Source: Muribaculaceae bacterium (GTDB lineage Bacteria; Bacteroidota; Bacteroidia; Bacteroidales; Muribaculaceae). From it: a DNA stretch of 46,527 nt. The DNA lies in assembly GCA_009775125.1 (NCBI GenBank), contig VSPD01000019.1, positions 1 to 46,527 of the forward strand, read 5' to 3'. Under the pieces are notes generated by a model. That model was not told the origin of the DNA. It saw only the letters and a program-made list of their open reading frames with translations, and searched no databases. Each line of letters opens with the position of its first letter. Within the stretch, counting starts at the first letter, position 1. Shown piece by piece: positions 1 through 6,787 of the stretch. The translations under genes were made by a program, and so were the position numbers.

Positions 1-78
1 ATTCATTTGTATTTGATAATTCGTTATATTAACTTAAGTTTCAACTACTTCTGTAATTTTTACCGAATCATTGTAAAT

Positions 79-305
79 AGGCTCGTAGCCTTAATATTCT
101 ATCGGAGCTTGCAGCTTAGGCTGGGAGAGGCCTTAACGCTTTCTAGTCTCGAGGACTGGTTTACTCCTGGTTTCCTCTCCCGGCCATCAGTCTTTCCCTT
201 TTTACAACAAAGGTAATAAAGACTGATTTAGCTTCATAAGATTTCGGTTAAAATCCGACCGCCTCTCTTGGCTTTTTTAAGACGAATTTGCCATTTTCCC
301 ACTTG
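79..305 (-). ncRNA. Candidate structured non-coding RNA
   Basis: No convincing protein is encoded here, but the minus strand has a TAACTTTG -7 box at 312-319 and, downstream of it, three nested or serial stems. Arms at 218-227 and 186-195 are a perfect 10-bp pair (ATCAGTCTTT). Arms at 174-185 and 119-130 match at 11 of 12 positions (GGCCGGGAGAGG against CCTCTCCCAGCC). A final hairpin at 79-91 (AGGCT-ACG-AGCCT) would suit the 3' end. I do not recognise the family; it is not RNase P, tmRNA or SRP RNA by their signature sequences. It could also be the 5' leader of a gene outside the window. The ends are approximate. Confidence 0.4.
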
Positions 306-311
306 CTGCTG

Positions 312-319
312 CAAAGTTA
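312..319 (-). promoter_or_regulatory. Bacteroidetes-type -7 box of the candidate RNA
   Basis: The minus strand reads TAACTTTG, the Bacteroidetes -7 consensus. No TTTG -33 box lies 20 nt upstream, so strength is uncertain. Transcription would start near 305 and run into the structured segment. Confidence 0.5.
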
Positions 320-327
320 GAGTTTAC

Positions 328-468
328 TTACGCTTGATTCTTGGCTATCAGAAATGTGGCAATTTCTAAACCATCGTCAGGAATGAAGTAACGGTAGATG
401 TCTTCGGGTATGATTTTTGTACCCTTTGCTTTGGATAGGCGCCGGTCAATCCAAAGTATGGGTGTCAT
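328..468 (-). CDS. Small hypothetical protein, 46 aa
   Basis: Reading from ATG at 468, this encodes a 46-residue basic protein ending in IYRYFIPDDGLEIATFLIAKNQA split here as IYRYFIPDDG and LEIATFLIAKNQA. Its composition looks like a real protein: mixed charged and hydrophobic residues, a lysine/arginine-rich middle (RRLSKAKGTK) and an amphipathic end. It could be a full small protein or the C-terminal remnant of a longer one. I do not recognise a family. It diverges from the peptide precursor at 619, so the roughly 150 bp between them would contain both control regions. Confidence 0.35.
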   Translation of the reverse strand: MTPILWIDRRLSKAKGTKIIPEDIYRYFIPDDGLEIATFLIAKNQA

Positions 469-618
469 ATATCATACGGCGTGGGCTCTGCGTTACTCGT
501 TCTACGATGAAACGGCGAAGCCACATGCCTTGATAGCGGGACGAGTAGCAAGTACGGATCCTGCGCTTTTTGTTTTTACCCGTATGCAAAGGGGTTCGGC
601 ATACACAATCATTAATAT
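469..618 (+). promoter_or_regulatory. Leader region upstream of the RiPP precursor
   Basis: This gap precedes the precursor gene. It holds a perfect 7-bp inverted pair, TACTCGT (494-500) and ACGAGTA (541-547), within a longer imperfect fold. I could not find a clean TAnnTTTG -7 box on the plus strand, so the promoter is either non-canonical or further upstream. Confidence 0.3.
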
Positions 619-774
619 ATGGAAAAAGATATTTTCAATCTTTCAGCCGACATGATTAACCGTCTGGAACAGGCTGCCGCTACGGTCAACAAAGTTGACG
701 AGTCTATTACCGTTGCCGACAGCTGCGTTTGCTGCGGTAGCGGTATCTGCTGTGTAGGCATCGCCGACGATTAA
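619..774 (+). CDS. Cysteine-rich RiPP precursor peptide, 51 aa
   Basis: This short gene encodes a peptide of two parts. The N-terminal 34 residues are acidic and helical-looking (MEKDIFNLSADMINRLEQ...), as expected of a leader recognised by maturases. The C-terminal part is the cysteine-rich core SCVCCGSGICCVG with Cys at 36, 38, 39, 44 and 45, followed by a short IADD tail. The two Cys groups, CxCC and CC, flank a Gly-Ser-Gly turn. The gene sits directly upstream of three radical SAM/SPASM genes, a YcaO gene and a B12-type radical SAM gene, which makes a modified peptide the most natural reading. No double-glycine cleavage motif is evident; the ADS site just before the first Cys could be the cut point. 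I do not recognise a named precursor family. The product could be a toxin, signal or metal-binding peptide. Confidence 0.75.
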   Translation: MEKDIFNLSADMINRLEQAAATVNKVDESITVADSCVCCGSGICCVGIADD

Positions 775-785
775 TCCTTAGAAAA

Positions 786-834
786 AACATTGCGTGTCTG
801 TTGGCGTTTCGCTTGCTTGCAGACACGCAATGTT
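786..834 (+). terminator. Hairpin between precursor and maturase genes
   Basis: Perfect 15-bp arms (786-800 and 820-834, core CATTGCGTGTCTG) with a 19-nt loop begin 12 nt after the precursor stop codon. There is no T-tract after the stem, so it is more likely a partial terminator, or a 3' stabilising and processing element, than a full stop. Such an element would let the precursor mRNA outnumber the enzyme mRNA, as is common in peptide-maturation operons. Its position also argues against an in-frame ATG at 794 as the start of the next gene. Confidence 0.6.
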
Positions 835-853
835 CAGCATCCTTATAAATTCC

Positions 854-1969
854 ATGATAAAAAACGGAAAGATATTTTATGAACTGTGCCTTATTCCCAC
901 AGAGCGTTGCAATCTTAATTGCACATATTGTCTGGTGAACAAGACTGCGGGGCATAGCATGAGTTTTGACACGGCCCGCGAACAAATCGACCGTATGATG
1001 CACGAAAGGGGCGACTTTGCAGGATACGAGGTGTCGTTTATGGGCGGAGAGCCATTCCTCGCGTTTCCCCTGATTAAGGAAATAGTGGAATATTGCCACA
1101 CAACTTATGGCCGGGAAGCCATAAGATTTTCCACCGTTACCAACGGAACGCTCGTGCACGGAGATATTCAGCAATGGCTTGTCGACCACCGTGATTGCTT
1201 CTTCCCCACGGTAAGTGTCGACGGCGAGAAGGCGACGCACGACGCACATCGATGTGGAAGTTTCGACCGTATCGACCTTGATTTTTTCGCGTCCTATGAG
1301 GCGCCTGTCGCCAATATGGTTGTTTCGCCACTAAGCCTGTCCGCGCTTGAAGAAAATGTGAAATTCCTGGAGTCACGAGGCTTCTACGTAAAAACTTTCC
1401 TTGAAGAAGGCACGGGATGGAGAAACGAACATTTGCCGCTGTTTGCCGATAGCCTTATGCGCCTTATTACGTATTATCTTGAAAAGCCGGAGGCTATGCC
1501 AACGACTATGCTTTCCAATTCTTTGTACTTGCTTATGGACGAAGACAAGCCTATGGCGTGCGAAAAGGAGGCTTATAGTTATGCCGTGGATACCTTCGGT
1601 AACCGATACGACTGCCATCGCTGCATGCCATTCGAGCAAAACCCCGACTTGCCGATTCCCGCAAAGTATATAAACAACCTGGGCAGAGTCAAGTATATAA
1701 ACGATGCGTGTCGTTACTGTTTCATAAGTTATATGTGCAATGCTTGTCCTGCGTCAAACGCCGCGAGGATTGAGCGTCCCGAATTGGCCGACGTATATTG
1801 CCGTCAGCGTAAGGTCCTGTATCGCGCGCAGGCTTATTTCTATCTTATGGCCTTGGATTCCGGCAAGAACCATCGGTTTATCAACAGGATGTCGGGCAAC
1901 AAACTTCGTAAAACAGTAGAGGCTGCCAAAATTATTTTGCAGACAATCGACTCTGCGCACTCCTTCTGA
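854..1969 (+). CDS. Radical SAM/SPASM peptide maturase 1
   Basis: This is a radical S-adenosylmethionine enzyme of about 371 aa. The [4Fe-4S] motif CNLNCTYC uses Cys 19, 23 and 26, followed by a GGEPFLAF segment and the TNGT strand of the barrel. The C-terminus carries a SPASM-type set for auxiliary clusters: a Cys, then G-x4-C (FGNRYDC), then CX2CX5CX2C (CRYCFISYMCNAC) and a last Cys. SPASM enzymes typically make thioether or carbon-carbon crosslinks in RiPP precursors. I chose ATG 854 because the in-frame ATG at 794 lies inside a hairpin and would add a tail the two paralogues lack. The next gene starts 2 nt after the stop, so translation is coupled. The precursor at 619 is the likely substrate. 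Confidence 0.85.
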   Translation: MIKNGKIFYELCLIPTERCNLNCTYCLVNKTAGHSMSFDTAREQIDRMMHERGDFAGYEVSFMGGEPFLAFPLIKEIVEYCHTTYGREAIRFSTVTNGTLVHGDIQQWLVDHRDCFFPTVSVDGEKATHDAHRCGSFDRIDLDFFASYEAPVANMVVSPLSLSALEENVKFLESRGFYVKTFLEEGTGWRNEHLPLFADSLMRLITYYLEKPEAMPTTMLSNSLYLLMDEDKPMACEKEAYSYAVDTFGNRYDCHRCMPFEQNPDLPIPAKYINNLGRVKYINDACRYCFISYMCNACPASNAARIERPELADVYCRQRKVLYRAQAYFYLMALDSGKNHRFINRMSGNKLRKTVEAAKIILQTIDSAHSF

Positions 1970-1970
1970 C

Positions 1971-3056
1971 ATGGAAATACGCACAATATTCATAATGGCG
2001 ACATATAACTGCAACTTGAATTGCAGTTATTGCTACGAGCCGGTGAAGATACGTCGTACCATAAATGTGGAGCGGCTCAAGAAGCAACTTGCGAATGAAT
2101 TTGCAAAAGAGGAATTCGATGGATTTACTCTTACTTTTCACGGAGGGGAGCCGTTTTTGGCGTTTGCCGAAATAAGAGAAATATGTGAGTGGGCATGGGA
2201 AACATATCCGGATTTGGAATTGAGATGCAAGGTTGCAACAAACGGCACGGTTCTCACTGATAGAATCCGCGAATGGCTTACGGCTAACCGCCACCGCTTC
2301 TCCGTAGGGCTTAGCCTTGACGGCAAGGAGGCAACTCACAATCGTAATCGTTGCGGTTCGTTCAAATTGATAGATATGCCTTTCTTCCAATCCCTGGGAA
2401 CCGTGACGGTTAAAATGACCGTTAGCCCTGAAGCTGCTGCCGAGATGTTCGATAATTTCTTGTTTCTCGAAGAACTGGGGTTTGCCGCATCGCCAACGCC
2501 TGCTCAGGAAGTGGAATGGAGCCGGGATGCCCTCGATACATATCGCCGGCAAATCAAATTATTGGCTGACTGGCAACTTGCCAACCCCGAAAGGGAACTC
2601 TTGACAGTATTTAGAACTAAACTCGACAAATTCTCCGACCGGTCGGGGGAGTCACGCTGGAATTGTGGCGCCGGATATTATGAAATAGCCTACGACATCG
2701 ACGGCAACCGCCGTTTGTGCCATGCCTTTGTGTCGAACTTCGCTTCGCATGAAGACGATGAAAAGGTGGCGAAGATTTTACAAGAATCGTCGGCAGAGAA
2801 AGAATTGGCCGCTTGTTCGGATTGCCGCCTCAAAAGGGCGTGTGCGCCGTGTATAGGATTGAATTATGTGCGCCGCGGGTCGATAGACGTCGTGCAACCT
2901 TCGTTTTGCGCGTTGGTGAAAATCGGAATGGAGGCTACGGCTTATCTTTATGCCCGGGCGATGTCTGATCCACGGAGCTATTGTTGGATGCGTGAATTGT
3001 CGCCCGTCCGGCTCGGAATCATTAGCCAAGGGATAAAGCACGTATTTGAATTATGA
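1971..3056 (+). CDS. Radical SAM/SPASM peptide maturase 2
   Basis: This 361-aa protein is a clear paralogue of the genes on either side. The SAM cluster motif is CNLNCSYC (Cys 14, 18, 21), followed by HGGEPFLAF and ATNGTVLTD. A mid-protein HNRNRCGSFKLID segment is shared in modified form by all three enzymes. The SPASM region has Cys-x12-G-x4-C (ending DGNRRLC), then CX2CX5CX2C (CSDCRLKRACAPC) and a final Cys. The expected reaction is radical-based crosslinking of the precursor peptide, with site specificity differing from its neighbours. Its last codons overlap the start of the third enzyme in an ATGA arrangement. Confidence 0.87.
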   Translation: MEIRTIFIMATYNCNLNCSYCYEPVKIRRTINVERLKKQLANEFAKEEFDGFTLTFHGGEPFLAFAEIREICEWAWETYPDLELRCKVATNGTVLTDRIREWLTANRHRFSVGLSLDGKEATHNRNRCGSFKLIDMPFFQSLGTVTVKMTVSPEAAAEMFDNFLFLEELGFAASPTPAQEVEWSRDALDTYRRQIKLLADWQLANPERELLTVFRTKLDKFSDRSGESRWNCGAGYYEIAYDIDGNRRLCHAFVSNFASHEDDEKVAKILQESSAEKELAACSDCRLKRACAPCIGLNYVRRGSIDVVQPSFCALVKIGMEATAYLYARAMSDPRSYCWMRELSPVRLGIISQGIKHVFEL

Positions 3057-4177
3057 TATACACCAGTGCTGTAAAACAAATTCATATCATCGCCTCGTCG
3101 CGGTGCAACCTCCGTTGTGGCTACTGCTACGAAAGCAACAAGGATAACAGGGATATGGATGTCGACAAAGTACTTCCTGCGTTGGCGGCAGAAATCAACG
3201 CGACAGATGCCGGCAAGCCTGTCGTGCTGTCGATGCACGGTGGAGAACCAATGTTGGCAATCAGGCAAATAAAGATATTATCGACGGCGATGTGGGAAAT
3301 GTTCCCCGACCGTAAGATATATGTGAATATAATTACCAATGGAACAGTGCTTACGGATGAAATCCGGCAATGGCTGAAAGAAAACCGAATGCGAGTGGAC
3401 GTGGCTGTGAGTATCGACGGCTTACCCGATGTGCACAATCGGTGCCGATGTGGCAGTTATGAAAAAATCGATTTTGACTTTTTCTGTTCATTGCACCCTC
3501 GGGTTTATGCCAAGATGACAGTGGCACCTGGCGAAATAATGCATATGACGGCTGGGTTCGAGCATCTGTACAATATGGGTTTTATGCCCAATATGACTCT
3601 TGCCGCCGAGTGTGAGTACTCTGAGGAAGATTTGGGCGCGTTAGCAGTTGAACTTGATAAAATAATAGACTTTTACCGAACGCACACCGAAATTCCGGTG
3701 ACTGAAATGCTTGATATACCTTTCGAACGAATGTCGTCTAAAACCATGCCTCCAAGACATCGTTGCGGCATCGGTGGAGGCAGGGCGGCTTTTGATATAG
3801 AGGGCAACCGCTATCCATGTCAGACTTTCATAAGTGATTTCTCGAAACCTTATGTCGCGGACGAATACGCTGCCGTGGAGAATCGTATCGGCGCCTGCCG
3901 GTGGGAGGAGATATTCCCGGAATGCCGGGATTGCAAGGTGCAGGAATTGTGTCCGTCATGTTACGGTCTCAATCATTCCAACCGCGGCGACATAGGGCGA
4001 ATTGATTGGACGCTCTGCAAGACAACTTACATACGTTTGGCTGCTGCCGCGCGGCTCTGGGCAGAATTGATAATAAACAAGGACAAATACCCTTGGATTG
4101 CCCAAACAATATCCGACGAAGAACTTGGACTCAAATCCGACGGAATCCTTAATTTCATCAAACGAAACCACAAATAA
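3053..4177 (+). CDS. Radical SAM/SPASM peptide maturase 3
   Basis: This third enzyme has 374 aa. The cluster motif is CNLRCGYC (Cys 18, 22, 25), followed by HGGEPMLAI, ITNGTVLTD and the shared NRCRCGSYEKID segment. The SPASM part shows a Cys with G-x4-C (EGNRYPC), then CX2CX5CX2C (CRDCKVQELCPSC) and a last Cys, enough for two auxiliary clusters. It resembles maturase 2 more than maturase 1 in the first 60 residues (NC/RC-x-YCYE). The start overlaps the upstream stop by 4 bp and the downstream gene begins 8 nt after its stop, so it belongs to one translationally coupled operon. Confidence 0.87.
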   Translation: MIYTSAVKQIHIIASSRCNLRCGYCYESNKDNRDMDVDKVLPALAAEINATDAGKPVVLSMHGGEPMLAIRQIKILSTAMWEMFPDRKIYVNIITNGTVLTDEIRQWLKENRMRVDVAVSIDGLPDVHNRCRCGSYEKIDFDFFCSLHPRVYAKMTVAPGEIMHMTAGFEHLYNMGFMPNMTLAAECEYSEEDLGALAVELDKIIDFYRTHTEIPVTEMLDIPFERMSSKTMPPRHRCGIGGGRAAFDIEGNRYPCQTFISDFSKPYVADEYAAVENRIGACRWEEIFPECRDCKVQELCPSCYGLNHSNRGDIGRIDWTLCKTTYIRLAAAARLWAELIINKDKYPWIAQTISDEELGLKSDGILNFIKRNHK

Positions 4178-4184
4178 CATAGGA

Positions 4185-4982
4185 ATGCTATCAGCAAAAA
4201 ACTTAATAGGCAAAAAGAATTTCTTGTATGGGGTAGTTTATACTCTCGAGCCGCATATAGACAGACTTCTTAAAACGACATCAACGGCTTATGTTGAGGA
4301 TGCAGTCGAATTATATGGCAGGGTCGTGGATCGCCTTTTGGCGGAAGGGATGGGATTGTACGATTCGTCGAATGCGTCTATCCATAGGGAATTCGAAAGG
4401 GGATTTAATCGGATGCCATTGGTAAAGAATCCATTGGAAAAGAGACCGATAGATCCATTATATTATTTTTTGCCGGAGAGCATATATGACCCTTATCAGC
4501 TTTATATTGAATATCGTAATATTGGCGGCAAAGGGTACGCCTATCCTTCCGGGCAACCATATTATGAAGAGGCATCCACCATATATCCATTTCGCCATAA
4601 GAGCCTTTTCAAAAACTCCCATTATTTTAAAATATGTGACGGAAAGGAATTGCTTGAAATTCAGATTGGGGGCGTTTTTGGAGAGAAGATAATACTTTTG
4701 TACTATCCTGATCAGGATGACAAGACCACTTATTGGCTTGTGACCCCGGATGTGAATGAGGTGCATGGGAAGCCGCATAGGTGCAGTCGGATGTACCCTT
4801 ATAGTGAAAGGCCTTTTCCCAGACCAAAGCGGGATAAGGTCGAACAAGAAATAAGTAAGATTATGATGGATAATGCTATGCGGAGTTTGCAGGCAACTCT
4901 TGCCAAGCCGCAAAAGCCTGCCAAAACGAAAAGTAAGTCGATATGGACGCGGTTTGTCGACTGGCTTAATAACTTAGATTGA
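4185..4982 (+). CDS. Unrecognised RiPP-cluster protein, 265 aa
   Basis: I do not recognise this family. From ATG 4185 it encodes a soluble protein of 265 aa with no signal peptide and no clear membrane segment. The first third is helical and charged; the middle is rich in aromatic residues and proline (DPLYYFLPESIYDPYQLY); the last 40 residues are lysine-rich, with a short basic tail. An in-frame ATG at 4098 would overlap the third maturase by 80 bp and is less likely. Position between SPASM and YcaO genes suggests a partner such as a precursor-recognition or scaffold protein, but no RRE fold can be seen by eye. The stop overlaps a possible TTG start of the next gene. Confidence 0.7.
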   Translation: MLSAKNLIGKKNFLYGVVYTLEPHIDRLLKTTSTAYVEDAVELYGRVVDRLLAEGMGLYDSSNASIHREFERGFNRMPLVKNPLEKRPIDPLYYFLPESIYDPYQLYIEYRNIGGKGYAYPSGQPYYEEASTIYPFRHKSLFKNSHYFKICDGKELLEIQIGGVFGEKIILLYYPDQDDKTTYWLVTPDVNEVHGKPHRCSRMYPYSERPFPRPKRDKVEQEISKIMMDNAMRSLQATLAKPQKPAKTKSKSIWTRFVDWLNNLD

Positions 4983-4999
4983 CAGATGAATTTGCTTTT

Positions 5000-6787
5000 A
5001 TGAAACCTTACAAGGCGGAGGCTCCCGAGGCAACGGTGGAGCGCATACGGAATATATTGGAAAGGCACGGCATCGAGGTGGAGGAAAAACGCCGCGAAGA
5101 TGCTTCCGGATTGTTCTTTTCGGTGCGCTTGCGCCTTTCGTCCGGCAAGTTGCCGGCAATGGATATCGGCACCAACGGAAAAGGACGGTCTATGGCATAT
5201 GCTTTGGCGAGCGCATATGGCGAACTTATGGAACGTTTGCAAAGTTTGGTAGTGTTCGGCCTTCGTGATTGCATTCCTAAAAAATTGTCGGGATTAAAGT
5301 ATTCTTATGCTCCGGATGAAAAGGTTTTGGCGGGCAATGAATTCCGCGAAGCATTGCGGCGATATGTTTCCGTTCAGGAAGACAAGGCTCTTGCGTGCTA
5401 TTCAGAGCAAAAAGAGGTGGGCGTGCCGTTTCTGAGGGTTAATGATGGCGAAAAGATTTTTCTGCCGATGCGGATTATCACCCATTCTTGCGGATCAAAC
5501 GGCATGTGTGCCGGCAACACTCCGCAAGAGGCTATATTGCAAGGGCTTTGCGAGATATTCGAACGCTATGCGCTGAGGTTGATATACCATCGCGCTTTGA
5601 CACCGCCGCGCATCGACAAATCAGTGCCTGTTGGTGAAGCGTTGATTGAAAAAATAAAGATTCTCGAACATAGGGAGAATTGCTCGATTGAAATAATGGA
5701 CTGTTCTTGTGGAATAGGTCTGCCTGTTTATGGTCTAAGAATAATAAGCAACGACGGAAGCGCATATCAATTCCATTTGGGCTCGGACATGGTGGCGGAA
5801 GTTGCCGTGGAGCGGATTGTTACGGAACTTCTTCAAAACCGGGAGCATATCGAAATGCGGAAGTTCGACATCAAATTGCAGCAGAGGCTTTGCTCGGACT
5901 TGAAGCTGATAGAAACCGAACGAGTGAAATACAGTTTCAAGGACAATTACGTGCCTTTGAGCATCTTCGGAAGCGAGCCGAGTTACGAAGCGGCAGTTTA
6001 TGATAAACGACGTGGTATTTCCGATGAACAGGATCTTGCCATCGCTATCCGTCTTATCTACGATTTGGGAAAAGAGATGTATGTGCGCGACAATTCGTTC
6101 CTTGGTTTTCCGGCATATACAATTTATGTGCCCGGAATGTCGGAGCTTATCAATGTAGAGTCGACCCGATGGTTGGAAACGTCGTTTGAGAAGTCAGCCG
6201 AAATAGCGGTTATCTCGCATCGGTTAACGTCTGCCGTCCAAAAGGATGTAGATGTATTGTTGGACAATCTCTTGCGTTTCAACGGCCCTGCATTTCTCGA
6301 ATGGTTTGTCGGAGGGGATGTATGGGCCACAGGTGAACCACGGTTTGTAATTGGCATTATTGCCGCGTCGCAACGACGTTGGGAGGCGGCAATGCGCATG
6401 TTGGAGCCGTTGGTGCAAGATTGCAGGCATGACAAGTTGCGGCGCATATATTCCTTTTATTATGATTATTGCAGCATTGCTGTGGCGGGGAACAATCCTA
6501 TGGATTATTTGACAGTGATTTATGGCAAGGACGATGCCGTTTCGCTTGAAAAAATACTTTCGGAGAACAGGTGGAGAGAAGTTTTCAATTTTACGAACTG
6601 CTTCGATTGTGCCCGGTGCGCCTATCGGAAAGATTGTGCAATGGAAGATTATGTTGAGTTGTTGTGTAAATTGGAAAAAATATACGCGAAAAATATACCT
6701 GATTTAGAGAATTTGTCAACGATTCTCGACGACAGGTATCGGAATGTGGTCCGGAAAGGAGGAGATGAATGGATAAAAGATGCGTAA
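5000..6787 (+). CDS. YcaO-family ATP-dependent peptide cyclodehydratase-like enzyme
   Basis: YcaO enzymes use ATP to activate a backbone amide, making azoline rings from Cys/Ser/Thr, thioamides or amidines in RiPPs. Two glutamate-rich nucleotide and Mg motifs are visible: GKGRSMAYALASAYGELMER (Glu 75, 78) and NTPQEAILQGLCEIFER (Glu 185, 188). At 595 aa it is long, about the size of E. coli YcaO. The C-terminal part is helical and carries a Cys cluster at 534-546 (CFDCARCAYRKDC, CX2CX2CX5C) that might bind Zn or FeS; I do not know this from other YcaO proteins. No E1-like or ocin-ThiF partner is in the cluster. A TTG at 4979 is an alternative start giving seven more residues. The 3' end overlaps the next gene by 19 bp. 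Confidence 0.88.
   Translation: MKPYKAEAPEATVERIRNILERHGIEVEEKRREDASGLFFSVRLRLSSGKLPAMDIGTNGKGRSMAYALASAYGELMERLQSLVVFGLRDCIPKKLSGLKYSYAPDEKVLAGNEFREALRRYVSVQEDKALACYSEQKEVGVPFLRVNDGEKIFLPMRIITHSCGSNGMCAGNTPQEAILQGLCEIFERYALRLIYHRALTPPRIDKSVPVGEALIEKIKILEHRENCSIEIMDCSCGIGLPVYGLRIISNDGSAYQFHLGSDMVAEVAVERIVTELLQNREHIEMRKFDIKLQQRLCSDLKLIETERVKYSFKDNYVPLSIFGSEPSYEAAVYDKRRGISDEQDLAIAIRLIYDLGKEMYVRDNSFLGFPAYTIYVPGMSELINVESTRWLETSFEKSAEIAVISHRLTSAVQKDVDVLLDNLLRFNGPAFLEWFVGGDVWATGEPRFVIGIIAASQRRWEAAMRMLEPLVQDCRHDKLRRIYSFYYDYCSIAVAGNNPMDYLTVIYGKDDAVSLEKILSENRWREVFNFTNCFDCARCAYRKDCAMEDYVELLCKLEKIYAKNIPDLENLSTILDDRYRNVVRKGGDEWIKDA

Noticed and set aside
398..655. An 85-codon plus-strand frame overlapping the precursor start
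   Set aside because: It overlaps the better-supported precursor in another frame and the divergent 46-aa ORF, with no family resemblance.
794..853. Alternative start for the first SPASM enzyme
   Set aside because: It falls in the post-precursor hairpin and gives an N-terminal extension absent from both paralogues.
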